Below are positions 16,240 to 28,255 of a stretch of DNA of 64,000 nt, one piece after another. Where the stretch lies: assembly GCF_028583425.1 (NCBI RefSeq), contig NC_072791.1, forward strand, positions 40,307,368-40,371,367. Reading direction: 5' to 3'. A program made the translations under genes and the position numbers. The notes below the pieces were generated by a model. That model saw nothing but the letters and a program-made list of their open reading frames with translations. It was not told the origin of the DNA and ran no database searches. This DNA comes from Eublepharis macularius (taxonomy: Eukaryota; Chordata; Lepidosauria; Squamata; Eublepharidae). The stretch's first letter is position 1. Every line of letters starts with the position of its first letter.

Positions 16240-17075
16240 TTCAAATCCTGAAGAAGGACTTGGGACGGGAGGAAGACCCTCTAGGCAGCGCCATGGGAGA
16301 AGCCGAGATGGGTCACTCCGTCCAGCCTCCAGCATCCCCGAGCGCGTCCGAGCCGGGGAAAGGCGGCAACACCCTTTGAAGGCCTGCCACACCCTCCCTG
16401 CTGCCCAGCCTATGCGCTTTCTCCCTGGCTTTCCTTAGGCTCCAGATAGCGCCCAATAGAGAGAGGCGCTGGCGTTGGTGCCTTCCTCCAAAGGGGAGGA
16501 GGACGAGGAGAGCGCCGGAGCGGTCCCCTCGCCGGGAGTGGGGGGCGGCTCTTCTGGGTTCCCCTTCGCCTTCTTCATCTGTGCTCAACTTTTCCTGCGG
16601 GGCTGATATCCCCCCATCTCCTCATCCCCCCATCTCCTGTGCCTAGAGAGAGGAAACCGCCTGGCGCTTCACAGGTAACCCGATCTCCCTTCCACCGCAT
16701 TTACGGCTTTCTGCTTTTCGCGTGCAAGCCCAGCGAGGCAGGTGGAAAGTGCCCGAGGGAGAAACAGGGGGCGGGGGGAGGCAGTCGTGGAAGGCGAGTC
16801 TGCCTGCGCGCTCTAGGTAAAGCAACATGACCTTTCCCTCCATAAACAGACGCACGGACGGATCCCCTTGAGGGTTTCACGGGGGCTTTCGGCTGAAAGT
16901 ATTCCGAGAGCCGGTCTGCGAAGCCGGCCAGAAAATTGGCCATGCTTCGCTCCTGGCAAATCAGAGCCAAGCGTGGGGTCTCCTCCCATCTAAACAAAGA
17001 CCAGATATTAGCCTCCCGGCATTCTGTTGAAAGTCGCTGGATGTGACTGGGGGTTGCCCTGGCGAGGGTGGACGT
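16240..17075 (+). promoter_or_regulatory. STON2: CpG island, candidate STON2 promoter and first noncoding exon
   Basis: This is the only stretch in the window with dense CpG (for example CCCGAGCGCGTCCGAGCCGG). It also has a GC box (GGGGGCGGGG near 16767) and a reversed CCAAT (ATTGG near 16936). It lies between the SEL1L poly(A) site and the first STON2 coding exon, where a promoter is needed. A consensus-like donor, CACAG before GTAACC, sits at 16675, with a second possible donor (TAG before GTAAAG) at 16817. No TATA box is obvious. Assignment to STON2 and exon ends are inference; it could serve another transcript. Confidence 0.6.
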
Positions 17076-17374
17076 GGAAGAGTACACTTGAGTGGTAGAG
17101 GGCTTTTATGGGGCGGGGGGGGGTCTTGTTTTTTTTTTTACAGTCATCTTAAAGTCAGTGAGAAACATAGGGAGTCCGTACTCTCCCAGTCCTGGGAGAA
17201 CAGTGCTTTGTATACAAGCTGTGACTTGGATGCCAAGGTTTCATGGATCTGCAAGGTGACTGATTGTTCCCTGTTTGAATGACTAGATGATCACTTGTCT
17301 GATCTGATGGCACTGTTGTTGTTTTTTTAAAAGCCCTTGAGATGTGGCTCAAAGTGTGGTGATTGTTTCAGGTA

Positions 17375-17628
17375 GTTGGCAATGTCAGGTAGTGGCCTCT
17401 TCTTACATGCCCAGGGTAATGCCGATCACCACTTTGGGGTCAGGAAGCAATTTTCCCCAGGCCAGTTTAGCTAGGGATCCTGATGGTGTTTTGCTATCTT
17501 CTAGGCACGGAGCAGTGGTCACTGGGTGTGTGTGTGGGGGGGGGGGTAGTTGTGAATTTCCTGTACTGTGCAGGGGGTTGGACTAGATGACCCTGGAGAT
17601 CCCTTCCAACCCTATGATTCTATGAATA
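17375..17628 (+). repeat. CR1 LINE 3' end
   Basis: Contains the conserved CR1 3' UTR landmarks GGGGTCAGGAAGCAATTTTC, GGGGGTTGGACTAGATGACC, and CCTTCCAACCCTATGATTCT at its end. The 5' part is truncated, as is normal for CR1. Confidence 0.9.
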
Positions 17629-17788
17629 TTAGTCTGCTGTGGAACAGCAGGATTTGAGTCCAGAGCCACCTTAGAAACCAACAAGATTTTCAAGGTATAA
17701 GCTTTCAAGAGTCAAAGCTCCTTTTTCTGAAAATCTTATTGGTCTCTAATGTGCCCCTTGACTCAAATGCTGTTGCTCTGGTGCTGGG
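17629..17788. repeat. Family B repeat, palindromic copy
   Basis: Left arm GAACAGCAGGATTTGAGTCC ... CACCTTAGAAACCAACAAG and right arm CTTATTGGTCTCTAATGTGCC ... AATGCTGTTGCTCTGG are reverse complements around GCTTTCAAGAGTCAAAGCTC. It is related to the copies at 34271 and 59660. Confidence 0.75.
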
Positions 17789-19263
17789 ATGTCTTGCCTG
17801 TTTGCCCCACACAATAACTTGCTCCAATATTCCTACATCAGTTGCACTGTTGCTCCTAATTTATGACACCATCAGTCGCTCTTGGGTCTTTAAGCAACTT
17901 CTTCAGTCACTTGCTTAAAGGAGAAATGATTATTTCTTGCCCTGCTGACCTCCCAGTCTCACCCTCTTTTGCTTGTCTGTATTAAATTCCAAGCTGCTGG
18001 TAAAAGGGGAGGGGCAGCTTTGAAAAATCATTTACTGCCCAGTACATTCCTTCTCTTATTCTTAACCTGCCAGAGCAAGCCTAGGTACATGTTCGTGTTT
18101 TGGCGGTATTTCAGAGTTGAGAAAGGCCAATCATATGGTTATGTATCTTTTTGTGCCTGTAAGGAATTCATGGACAGAATGAAAATAAAATCCAGTGTGT
18201 ATATGTATGTACCCATGTACATACATATACCTTCCCATGTGTGTAATAAAACTTCTGTTGCCTATATTAAGGCAGCCTTAAGCAGCTGGTTTGGGGGAAG
18301 GGGGACAGTAAGGGTAGCAGAGTAGGAGAGACTGTGACCTACAATCCACTCACAAGCCATCATTCCAGTTCACTTTGATGCGGGCCTATGCATGAGAATG
18401 CTCTCATAGACTGCGCCTCTGTGTTAGAGAGAAGAGGGCTTTCATGGATCTTCTTTACATAGTTATCAACTACATTGGACTAATGCTGTGCCTAGAATTC
18501 TGGGATCATTGGTTGTGTCACATGTACATTGCAAGAGTAATTTGTGTCCTTTCTGAAAAGAAACGAAAATCTGATTTGGAGAAAGGAAGATGTTTGTATG
18601 TTTCTGAGAGGGAAACATTACTGCCCTTCCTCCAGACTTTGTAAGTGTTGCCCTACCAGCTGTTGCACCTCTCATTTAATACTTGCTTGTAATCAAAATA
18701 AGGATTTAGAAACAAGCAATCTGTATTGTATCATGCTTATGGAAGAAAAGACCATGGCTCAAGGAATAAAGCTGAATGTTTGAAGTCTGGTTTGAAGTCT
18801 AGAGGGAAGGGGAAACTGTCATTGTGGCTGGGATTCAGGCCTTACACAGACTACAACAACAGTAGTTTTATGAGAGAAAAAGAGGACTGAAAAGAGATGT
18901 TAAGAAACCAAGGGGAGGGGAGAACAGATACATGCATGTTGGCTGAAGGAAGAGTACCTCTAATTCACTGAAGAAGTGAGCTGTGACTCATGAAAGGCCA
19001 TATCTTACCACAGATTTTGTTAGTCTTATAGGTGCTACTGGACTCTTGCTCTTTTCTGCTGCTACAGATGGACTAACACTAACACAGCTACCCCTCTTGA
19101 TATAATTAACTGAGAATCAAAAACTTAGGTGAACAAATCTTGAGAAAAATGGGAACTGGGGCAGAAAGAAGCTTAGTAAGAGAAGAAAAACAGTCTATGA
19201 AGTTCAGAAAGTTGAAAAAAATTCTACTGAGTAAGCAATGGGCCTAAGGCTAGTTTTAACATA
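17789..19263. other. Intergenic or STON2 upstream intron, mostly unrecognised
   Basis: If the CpG island is the STON2 promoter this is STON2 first-intron sequence. A family B half-copy lies at about 18965-19100 (GTGAGCTGTGACTCATGAAA, GTTAGTCTTATAGGTGCTAC, AACACAGCTACCCCTC). Nothing else is recognised. Confidence 0.45.
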
Positions 19264-19264
19264 G

Positions 19265-19316
<52 letters not shown>
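19264..19316 (+). repeat. (CA)n microsatellite
   Basis: A short GCGCGC start is followed by about 50 bp of uninterrupted CA dinucleotides. Length polymorphism is likely. Confidence 0.97.
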
Positions 19317-19317
<1 letters not shown>

Positions 19318-20429
19318 TTTAAAGATATCTGTTACCTAAAAATGTCATCTGAGAAAGGTATCTTCAGAAATGGGTGTGTGCACGGGAGCCTTAATGCCAG
19401 AAACATTGACTGCTTTGTAGAAGAGCAACTGAAAATACTGATATGTCTCACCAGTTCCTGTAAAACTTCCACAAGTGATTCCATGAGCACTGTGGAATTC
19501 TAATTCTTTGGCTGCTGCTGTTGTTGAATCTTAGTCAGAATGTCCACCCTCTCTCTTGCTGGGATCCCTCCAAGTAGAATATGTTGTCTTGCTAGCCTGC
19601 TGATCATCTGGTGTGTGATGGTCTTTTTCTGCCAAGGAAATGTGGATATCAGCTGCCCTTCCCATTTAATGGAAGTTTCTGTAAGGCCTGAATTAAGTGT
19701 TGATGCTGGAATTTACCTGTCCAATGAGGCACACACCCAGCTTCTTGTTTAAACTGGGCTCTGTGTGTTTGTGTGTGTGTGAGTGATATTGGCATGCCCA
19801 CGCAATGCCTGCCCATACTACAGACCTGCAGTGTGTCAATACTGTACACATAGCATCCAGAAGTGCTGCTTAAATGAGATGCAAGGTGTGTGTACAATAT
19901 TGCGTGACTAAGTTCCATTTGCCTGCCAGCATTGTCTAAATTGGGCCCAAGATGCTGAGAAAGAGGGGCCCACTCTAGAATGAAGGTGCTACCTTGACAG
20001 TTCACACAAGTAGCAACTTATTAGAGAAGAGAACTGCTGGAAAGAAAGAGGCGGGAGAACTCTCAGCGGTTTTCTCATGGCTCCTTTCAGCACAACCTAA
20101 AAGGGAGCCAGCCAGGCCTACTCTTTTATGTTGCTAAGCAACAGCTCACAGAGACTCCCTCTCCCCTACACCATACAGCAACCTGTTGATGTTTGAATGC
20201 TCCCTAAATCACTTTAAAAAGTACCACAAAATAATACATAGAAAGATGCTCATGGAGTTTTGGCTGTGTTATTCCACAATTGTCAGTTGTATGGAACTCA
20301 GACATTTTGCCTCATAATAGTCCTGTTGTGAAGAGGTTGCTTTCCCCCCCTTCCACTCCTCAAAAACTGTAGTTTTGTTGCTGGGAAAATGCCCCTCCAT
20401 CAGTTGTGAGTTCTGTAGCACCACCATCC
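19317..20429. other. Noncoding sequence, nothing recognised
   Basis: Includes a short GT-rich patch near 19765-19785. No exon or named repeat is supported. Confidence 0.4.
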
Positions 20430-20648
20430 TAGGGTTGCCAGCTCCAGGTTGGCAAATTCCTGGAGATTTGGGGGTTGAAGCCTGGAGAGGACAGGACTTA
20501 AGGAGGGGAGGAACCACAGCATGGTAGAATGCCACAGAATCCACTTTCCAAATCAACCTTTTTCTCCTGGGGAGTTGATCTCCATGGCCTGGAGATCAGT
20601 TGTAATTCCAGGAGATCTCCAGCCACCATCTGGAGGCTGGCAACTCTA
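20430..20648 (+). mobile_element. hAT-like short element, family A
   Basis: Starts TAGGGTTGCCAGCTCCAG and ends CTGGAGGCTGGCAACTCTA, a terminal inverted repeat of about 18 bp. Flanks ACCATCC on both sides fit an 8 bp duplication with one slip. The body shows AATTCCTGGAGATTTGGGGG, the TAGAATGCCACAGAATCCAC segment and GATCAGTTGTAATTCCAGG. Confidence 0.88.
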
Positions 20649-22190
20649 TGACCATCCCCCTCACACAAAGACATTATAGATTGCTTTATAAGCACTTTTG
20701 CTGGGACAGTTCAGTCATCTGCATCATCTTGCCAAGTGGTAAGGGACTTCACCACATGTCCAGCATAAGGTATGGTAAAATGGACCTCTGTAATCATCTG
20801 TTATTCGAGAGCTTTGGTTTGGATGCTATAAATGTACGCTATTATGATTATTTTTTCCATTCCTAACTAAGATAACAATTTAGATCAAGGCTTTTCAGAA
20901 GCCAGCTGATTATGTAAGTGTGAGCGAGATTTGTCGTTTGACAGACGGCTTGATTTGAAAACTTCCCCCAGACAGCGTGAGGCATCTTTCAGCTAGGCCA
21001 GATCTCACAGACTGCTGTGTTGCAAATCTGTATTTTATAACTGCATGATTGTACACTTTTCTCTTTGTTTTGTTTTGTGAAACTGAAGAAAATCTTTGGC
21101 ATGTGGGATGAAATGGGCTGTTTCCCTTGTTTACTATTAGAGCTGACTTTTCACTTGCAGAAGAAACATTGGGTCCTGGTGTAAAGAGAGAAATTTGGTT
21201 AGAATTGTAAATTAAATAAAAAGAATGAGTCACTGGGAAAACATAAGGAGCACTGCCGTTTAGAAACAGAAATCATTAGCCTGGAAAGAACCCGTTTCTC
21301 TAATGACCGCCGTTACCTTTTCCTACACATTATGAATCTGTAATGTTTATGTGCACACACACACCCCCACCACTCCAGCCCAGATTTCCTAGCCATTGCA
21401 AATGAACTTATACCACTGCACAAGCCTCTGGATTTATTACCTCCAGATATTAGTGCTGCAACTCTGTGGTGAAGGTGGAAAACTGGGATATATTACTATC
21501 TATCATTAACCTCCCCAAACAACCAGGGTGGCAAAAATGAGGCTGGTTTCCTCAAAAGGTGAGTTTTTTTCTGCTAGGGAAGTAGGAACCTGGTTGTCCT
21601 TTTCGGCTATACGTGAGGGTGGGTGAACAAGCCCTTGTGTTCTACAGCTGGGATGACTTGCACACCCAAGTGCTTTGTGTAGGCTTAGAGCAGATGAAAA
21701 AACAAGGCTTGGGTTGTGGGTCTGCAGAATCTTCCTCTTGATCCCAGTAATGTGTGCTATAGAAAGGAAGCCTTGCTTGAGCCTGCGTAAACCTGCAGCA
21801 TATTCACAGGTTAGGCAGCTACAAAAATCGTATTAATTTTTTGCTGAGCAGTTACATAATGGGCAAATATTTTGCACATGTAAATAATGCAGTATCAACA
21901 ACATTAACCAAGACTGTAGACTGTATAACTAAATTTCCTTTAAAATGGTCCTTGCTGTAGAATTTACCAACAGGTCCCTGACATTTCAACAACAACAACA
22001 ACAAGAGCTATTTGCAGTAGAATGATGTAGTGTGTTTCTCACTATCATATTTTATTTCCTGATTAAATCCCCTGTTATCTTATCTTGGTACACAGCTGGC
22101 CTAAATGGATTCACGACAAAGTCATATGGCACCTAAAAGAATGTATTGTGCTGTACGCTTTTTTGGTCATGTGCATTTGATGTTGCTGGC
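20649..22190. other. Noncoding sequence, nothing recognised
   Basis: A/T-rich with short CA and CAA runs (near 21352-21364 and 21990-22002). No exon, RNA gene or dated repeat could be supported. Confidence 0.4.
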
Positions 22191-22408
22191 TAAGGTTGCC
22201 AACATCCAAGTGGGGCCTGGAGATCTCCTGAAATTACAACTGATCTCTAGACTGTAGAAATCAGGTTCCCTGGAGAAAATGGCTATTTTAGAAGCTAGAC
22301 TCCGTTGTGTTATAATTTGCTAAGGCCCCTCCCCTCCACAAGCCCTGTCCTTCCCGGGCTCCACCCTCAAATCTGTTAACATTTCCCAACTCAGAGTTGA
22401 CAACCATA
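22191..22408 (-). mobile_element. hAT-like short element, family A
   Basis: Starts TAAGGTTGCCAACATCCAAG and ends CAGAGTTGACAACCATA. Relative to the 20430 copy it is reversed (CTGGAGATCTCCTGAAATTAC near the left end, then GGAGAAAATGGC). Flanks are only partly alike, so it is older. Confidence 0.85.
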
Positions 22409-22449
22409 GCTCTGCCTTCCCCCAAGCTTATGTTACGATATAATACCAG

Positions 22450-22610
22450 TGCTGTGCTGTGGTCAGAGTTTCAGACTAGGAGTTTTGAGACACCCAGGTT
22501 TGAATCCCTAGTCTGCCACAGAAGTTCAGCGGGTGACTTTAGGTTACACTCTCTCAGCTTAGCCTACCTCATAGGGTTGTCATTGAGAGGATAGAATGAA
22601 GGAGGAAAAA
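22450..22610 (+). repeat. MIR-like CORE-SINE
   Basis: tRNA-like B box CAGGTTTGAATCCC, then GGGTGACTTTAGG and CTCTCAGCTTAGCCTACC followed by CTCATAGGGTTGTCATTGAG, the CORE region. Same family as the + strand copy at 60883. Confidence 0.82.
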
Positions 22611-24264
22611 CAAATTTTGCAAGCTGCTTTGGTTTCCCATTGGGTTGAAAACCAGGGCATAAATGTCAAGATTAAATCAAGAAATGTGGAAATGTCTTTG
22701 CCTTTAAGATGCCACAAAACCTTGGTCTTGCTGCAGCAGACTTACATAGCTATCATTGTTGTGCACTTCTCCACAACCCCTTTTTTCAGGCCCATGTTAA
22801 GGTCTTGAATCTCTGTGCTGGGGTGATATTGGACTGTCACCATCTACATTCCAATAGTGGCCGAGGATGTGTTCCATCTGTGTGGCAATGGTGCCCCTTA
22901 TTTGAATATGTAATGGCTGGATGTTTAAAAACAAAATGGGGGGAGATAGAAAGATCTTTCAGGTTGTGGTCTTAAGGTCCTCTGTAGGATGCTCCTTTGA
23001 CTTCACTGAGCTCAAGGTAGAGCTAGTATCAGTCTACACTCTTGTCCATCTCATCTGGGAAGAAAAAGCAAAAAATTGCAACCCTCCAGTTGAAACTATA
23101 TAAACCAGTAGCTGATCATGTTTTCTGTAGGAAACATCAGGATAACATTTAAAGTGTGCAGGTCAACTATAAATACTGTCAACAATCATGGTTTTCTTCC
23201 ACAGCCATGCCCATTTCATTAGCACCTCCTTTTCTCTCTCCCTGGTGTGTTTTGCCTTTGCTTCAGTATATCTCGTCCATCTAACCGGACAGTAGCTTGT
23301 TTTTCCTTAACTTTCCATATAGGTTCTAGCAACAGGAAGAGCAGTATGAATTTTTCTTCAGTGAAGCTGACCTTTTACTTGAACTTGGAGAAATATATTC
23401 TGTTGCTGACTATTTCTTTCAGCAGATAGAATGTTAATGAATATTCCAGGATATATCAGCTAAGCCAGTCGGTGCTAGATGCTTCACAACTGCTGCAAGG
23501 CCCCTAATCTCATTACAATACGGATTAACAGACACAAGTATTAACCATGAGGTGATTCTGAAATTCTTCCCCCAGCAGCTCCATCCAGGGAAAGATGGTT
23601 ATTTATAGCCTTTGGCCACACACTGAGTTAAACATTCCCACAATCGAGGAGTGTGGCTTGGTCTGTTCAGTGGCACAGGCAATGAACCATAGCCTCATTG
23701 ACCCCACCGACATGGCCTCATCTTCCATCCCAGCCAGCCCCCTCCCCAGCTATGGTGCTGGACCACCTTTAAAGCTCACCGAAGCCAGGGACCCCACACA
23801 CTCCCCAAATCTCCCCCAACCCAGCCTCTCCAGCCCAGTGTCACACCCTCCCCAGTAAGTTCAGCCCCTGTAACCGCTGGCCATCCTCACAATGGAGTTG
23901 GTGTCCCAGGTGTAACCTGAACATCAAGGCATTCTGGCAAGCTCCTCACCTCCCACCTGAAGTATGCCCTCATGGTGGAGCCTGAGCGCTTGCTAGCCCT
24001 GCACCCCTGCTGGCTGGGGAAAGTACCAGTCATGGCTGAGCCTGGTCACGCCCATGTTGTTCCTCAGGATCCCCCATTCCATAGGAGTAGCATTTGGTGG
24101 AAATCCAAGGGCAAGGACAGGAAAGATCCATACTACTGATGGACATTTCAGTCTGGCTCCAACCCATTATTATTAATTAACAATTGGCTGCCCTTTAAAA
24201 GTGTACTCAAAATACATATCTTGAAACATGAGAAATGGCACCTCCATTGTGGTACATGACAATA
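22611..24264. other. Noncoding sequence including a C-rich anonymous block
   Basis: 22611-23590 is unremarkable. About 23600-24160 is distinctly C-rich and G+C-rich compared with its neighbours, with CCCAACCCAGCC-like runs and a short open frame. I do not recognise a protein or a repeat, so no family is named. Confidence 0.4.
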
Positions 24265-24482
24265 ATAATGTGTGTAAATTGCCATCAAGTCTCAGCCAAT
24301 TTATAGCCACCCCACAAGATTTTCAAAGCAAGAGATAAACAGAGGTATTTGTGGTTGTTTGCCATTACCTTCCTCTGTGTAGCAACCCTGGACTTCCTTG
24401 GTGGTCTTCCACTGAAGTACTAACCAGGGCTTCCAGTATCCAACAAGATCGGGTTAGCCTGGGCCATGCAGGTCAGGTTGGA
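24265..24482 (-). repeat. 5S rRNA-derived SINE with BovB-like tail
   Basis: Left end has GCCATCAAGTCTCAGCC (BovB-type 3' tail), then TTTGCCATTACCTTCCTCTG, CCTTGGTGGTCTTCC, and a reversed 5S-like ACTAACCAGGGC ... GATCGGGTTAGCCTGGGCC. It is degenerate in the 5S-like head. Confidence 0.82.
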
Positions 24483-26034
24483 AATAATATTGTCCCACAA
24501 TTAGAGAAGGCATTGTTTGGAATTTCGGGCACCCAGACTAGCACTGCTAGTGTTAGTGGCTGCTGCTTGGTGAGCCTTGAAGTTGGGCTGTATCCCGGTG
24601 ATGGCAAAAGGGGAAGAGTTATCTTTAAATAGTAGTGCTGGCTGGGACTGTGTCACCCAACCCTGTGAATTGCTGAGCCAGAGTGATTCATAGGGTCAAT
24701 AGGGTCTTGCTCACATATTATGAGCCGATTTTTGTGGTTGGGTGCTGTTCCATTCAACACAAAAGGATGCTTTCATGGTGCCAATGAGACACCCATTCCT
24801 TGTTCAGGCTTTCTAACCAGACATGAAGAGTACAATTGAAGTGCTATCTGTGCCATCAGGCAAGCCACTCACTACAGCATGAAAGCAAGTAGGAATGGTA
24901 TCCCAGAACCCATTGAATACCATTTTTGTATCAAGACTGATGTGTGAAGTTTTGAGTTCTCCAGAACTTTTCATTAGGTTGGACGTGTTTCAGGCCATGA
25001 TCTGTATCCTATAAGAACTCAATAAAAAGTAACCAACCAACCAAATTATGCAACAGATAATCTTTTTTTAACTCTCGGCCTCAGTCAGTTTTCTTTTGGT
25101 CGTGGGGGAGGAGTGTGTGCATGACATGAATGTCTTCTGGGAGTAGACTGGGGGTGATGTGAGGTAAATGCTGTCCAGCTAAAGGGAAAACAAGTTTATG
25201 TTGGCACCCATCTGTCTTCCCCTTTTCTTCCAGATGCTTTTTAAAAGCATTTGGTGTGTGTGTGTGTGGGGGGGGGGGGGTTCTTGAAGCATTATCCTGG
25301 TTTCACTGAGTGTTAAACTCTAAATGAAATGTTTTGATTCTTCATTTTCTGCCCCTTTTCAAATTTCCTTTAGGGCTTTCTTAGTGAGACCAAGAAAAGG
25401 TCAATGTCCTGCTATTGAAAAATGACTCAAGTTACAGATATTTAAGCATGCCAGACGTGAACAGTTCGTTTGGTCAGGTGGGAAAAACAACAAAATACTG
25501 AGGTCAGTCTATCCCTCCCTGCCTCAAGGGCAAAGACAAAAAGAATACACAAAATGCCTGTGACCTTAAATGTATTTTGGATGGAGGTCACTGTCTGAAC
25601 TCTCTGTCTTGTTTCAATTATTGTCCCCGTCCCCCCCCCCCCGCAAAAAAAAAACCAATCAAATTACATTCTAAAGCAATATAAAACTTTAATGGGGAAA
25701 GGGTGTAAAAGTGACCGATTCAAACTTCTTAACTGTGAAGAAACCCTGCCAGTTTGCTTTCCTGCCAGGAACGAGGAAGCTGTATAAGGAAAGAGAATGT
25801 AGAGGGGGGAGGGGGGAGTGGAAGATTACCAACAGGGCTTAATTTGAGCCAGAGTTCATCAGAGCCCTGCCCCAGAAGCTGTCTTCAATGCCAGGGCTTA
25901 AGGCCAAATTACACGTGATGTTAGGGAATCAGGATTGGATCCCTGATGTGTGACTTACCCTAACAAAACAGCTGCAAGAGTTGGGAGCGGGTGTTTGTTA
26001 TGAATTGTGGCCATGGTGTTTTGTTTTCCTTTTG
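24483..26034. other. Noncoding sequence, nothing recognised
   Basis: Contains a GT run joined to a G run (25255-25280), a C run plus A run (25630-25655) and an isolated AATAAA near 25020. No gene is indicated around the last. Confidence 0.4.
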
Positions 26035-26232
26035 TCACGTTTTTATCCCATCCTGCCCAGGATAGCATACGTGAATCTTTCCTCCAGTTTATCATCCCAA
26101 CAACTCTGTGGGGTAGGTTATGCTGGGAGAGAGTGACTGGGCTCAAGATCGCCCAGTGAGCATCATAGCTGAGTGGAGATTTGAACCCAGGAGCCCAGTT
26201 GGACACTAACCACTCCATTTCACTGCCTTCTG
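26035..26232 (-). repeat. MIR-like CORE-SINE
   Basis: + strand landmarks are TGTGGGGTAGGTTATGCTGG, GAGAGTGACTGGGCTCAAG and the reversed B box GATTTGAACCCAGGAGCCC, then ACACTAACCACTCCATTTC. Full-length tRNA head and core are present. Confidence 0.88.
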
Positions 26233-27472
26233 CCCCCCACATGCTGTTTTCTTGAATCAAAACGTGTCCCCTACCTGTTTTAGCCCTTTTTGAGGGGTGG
26301 GGAGAGGCATAGCATAAATACCCATGTTTTTTCCTTTCTGGGGTTTAGATCCAACCTGTGTGTATTTGTTTCATTTATATCCCACCTTTCTCCCCAAAGC
26401 AGCTTCCATCGTTCTCTTTCTTTGATTTTTTCCCACTGGTGGAAAAGGAGAAGAGTATAGGAGAGTATTCCTTTTGATCCCCTGATCATGGTTATGCTGG
26501 GGATCTTGGCACCTGCATGGACAAAAAATATGAGAAGTGAGAAGTGTAGTAAGGAATCAAGTAGGATCAAGTGGAAAAGATGGCTGGATTGAACACTATT
26601 TCTGAAAAACGTAGAAGAAGCGGGGAGGATTAATTTCAGCTGGGGAAATGCTGCGAGTTCTACCATGAACTCAGTCCCTGACACCATTAACCCAGTCCAT
26701 ATCCCGCTGTCAGGGCTACATTTTGAGGCTGAGTTAAACGTTGGAATGATCAATGACAGATTCTCAGTATCACACACAGTTTGGCCCTTATGCCCCGTAG
26801 TTTTTTCCTATGCTATTAACAGCTGTATGACAGAATTTCAGCACATTTCTATGCTTGGGAAACCTACAGCACAATCCTATGTAGAGTTGCGCCAGTCATT
26901 GAAATTAATGGCCTCCGACTGGCGCTGATATAGTTATTTCAACAGAATTTCATGGGGTGCAGGGGAGGTCCTGCACATTGCTGATTTTGAAAAACCGGTT
27001 TTAAATTCTGGCCCATTGATTCCAAAGGTATTTACTTCCTTTTTAAATTATTTATGGCGTACAAATTATAAATCTATGAAAAATATTTTAATTTATTCTG
27101 TATTCTTTAGTGCATTACAACATCTGTTTCCAGACTTTTATGAATTTTTTCAATTGCAATCATATAGCTAATCTACCAATAGCAACCATATCTTTAAAAT
27201 ACTCTGACTGCCCCCTCCTACAAAGGGCAGAAGTTTTTTCCCCTAAGGATAGGCATAAGCTAAATGAGCCACTGAAATAATGTAATGCCCATTCTTCTAA
27301 TCTTTATTACTTAATTAAGTCAATTTAGTTCTGGTGTGCATGAAACTGAAGTTCTAGTCCAAGCAAAATTACTTCCATTTTGCCAATAATTATGTGCTTG
27401 AAGGCATTTCCACCACACATGGTAAAATGTTGCGTTTTTAGTCCAGTATTAACATTTCCCATCCAGGTGGGA
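26233..27472. other. Noncoding sequence, mostly unrecognised
   Basis: A LINE or SINE tail-like TTATATCCCACCTTTCTCC sits near 26377. A palindromic repeat fragment (ACAGCACAATCCTATG ... GCGCTG) lies at 26868-26930. A 165-codon minus-strand open frame (26280-26777) resembles nothing I know. Confidence 0.4.
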
Positions 27473-27643
27473 CAGAGTTGCCACATTCACCTGGGGTTGG
27501 GAAATTCCTGGACATTTGGAGGTGGAGTCTAGGGAGGGCAGGGTTTGTGTAGAAAACTCAGCAGGGAAACTGATCTCTATAGTTTGGAGATCAGTGGGAA
27601 TTCTGGAATATCTCCAGGCCACACCTGGAAATAGGCAATCCTA
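27473..27643 (+). mobile_element. hAT-like short element, family A, internally shortened
   Basis: Starts CAGAGTTGCCACATTCACC and ends CCTGGAAATAGGCAATCCTA. It has GGGAAATTCCTGGACATTTG and GATCAGTGGGAATTCTGG but lacks part of the middle, giving 171 bp against about 215 bp in other copies. Confidence 0.75.
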
Positions 27644-27749
27644 GGTCCCCTTATTAAACACCCATGGGTGTGGTGAATAACATGCACAAAACATGCATGC
27701 CCAGGTCCTTTAGTGATCGAATAAGTTGAATAAATTAATGAAATGCCAA

Positions 27750-28255
27750 GCAATGGTCACTTCCAGACTAGATTACTGTAACTCACTCTATGCAGGGCTT
27801 CCCTTGGGTCTGTCTGGAAATTATAGCAGGTCCAGAATGCAGCTGCATGTGTCCTTGCGGGTATTCTGTTTAGGGCACATATGACTCCTGTCTTACAACG
27901 GTTGCACTGCCTCCCCGTAGAATTCCGCATCAGGTTCAAGGTCTTGGTTTTAACCTATAAGGCCCTTAGCAGACTGGGACCAGCATATCTATGGGAATGC
28001 CTCTCACCATATATGTCCTGAGGGGTGCTTTGATTAGCTGGAAAAAAAATCTGGTGATCCCTGGCCCTCGGGAGGCTTGCCTGGCCTTTTCGGTCCTGAC
28101 ACCGACCTAGTGGAACACTGTCTGCGGAATCTCGGGCCCAACCAGAGATATCCTTTCGTCGGGCCTGTAAGACAGAGTTGTTCTGCCAGGCATATGGTAG
28201 AGGCTAGGGTGTAGGTGTGCCTCCTCACCAGCCTCCTGTCCAGAGGTGGGGTATT
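27750..28255 (+). repeat. L2-clade LINE, 3' end of the ORF2 region (decayed)
   Basis: Translation in shifting frames gives the typical C-terminal landmarks of CR1/L2-type ORF2: a start like SRLDYCNSLYAGLPLGL, a LHCLPVEFRIRFKVLVLTYKAL-like region (tttaacctataaggccct), then a WNTV-like segment followed by IRH-like residues. It is interrupted by stops and shifts. Choice of L2 over CR1 is by resemblance only. Confidence 0.7.

Noticed and set aside
23600-24160. Possible LTR-element remnant
   Set aside because: Only the composition suggested it. I see no paired terminal repeats, primer site or protein motif, so no family is claimed.
25015-25025. AATAAA as a gene 3' end
   Set aside because: No exon or transcript evidence nearby on the + strand; single AATAAA words are common in A/T-rich DNA.
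26280-26777. 165-codon minus-strand open frame
   Set aside because: No recognisable domain, no promoter or poly(A) context, and it overlaps a LINE/SINE tail-like segment. Likely chance.
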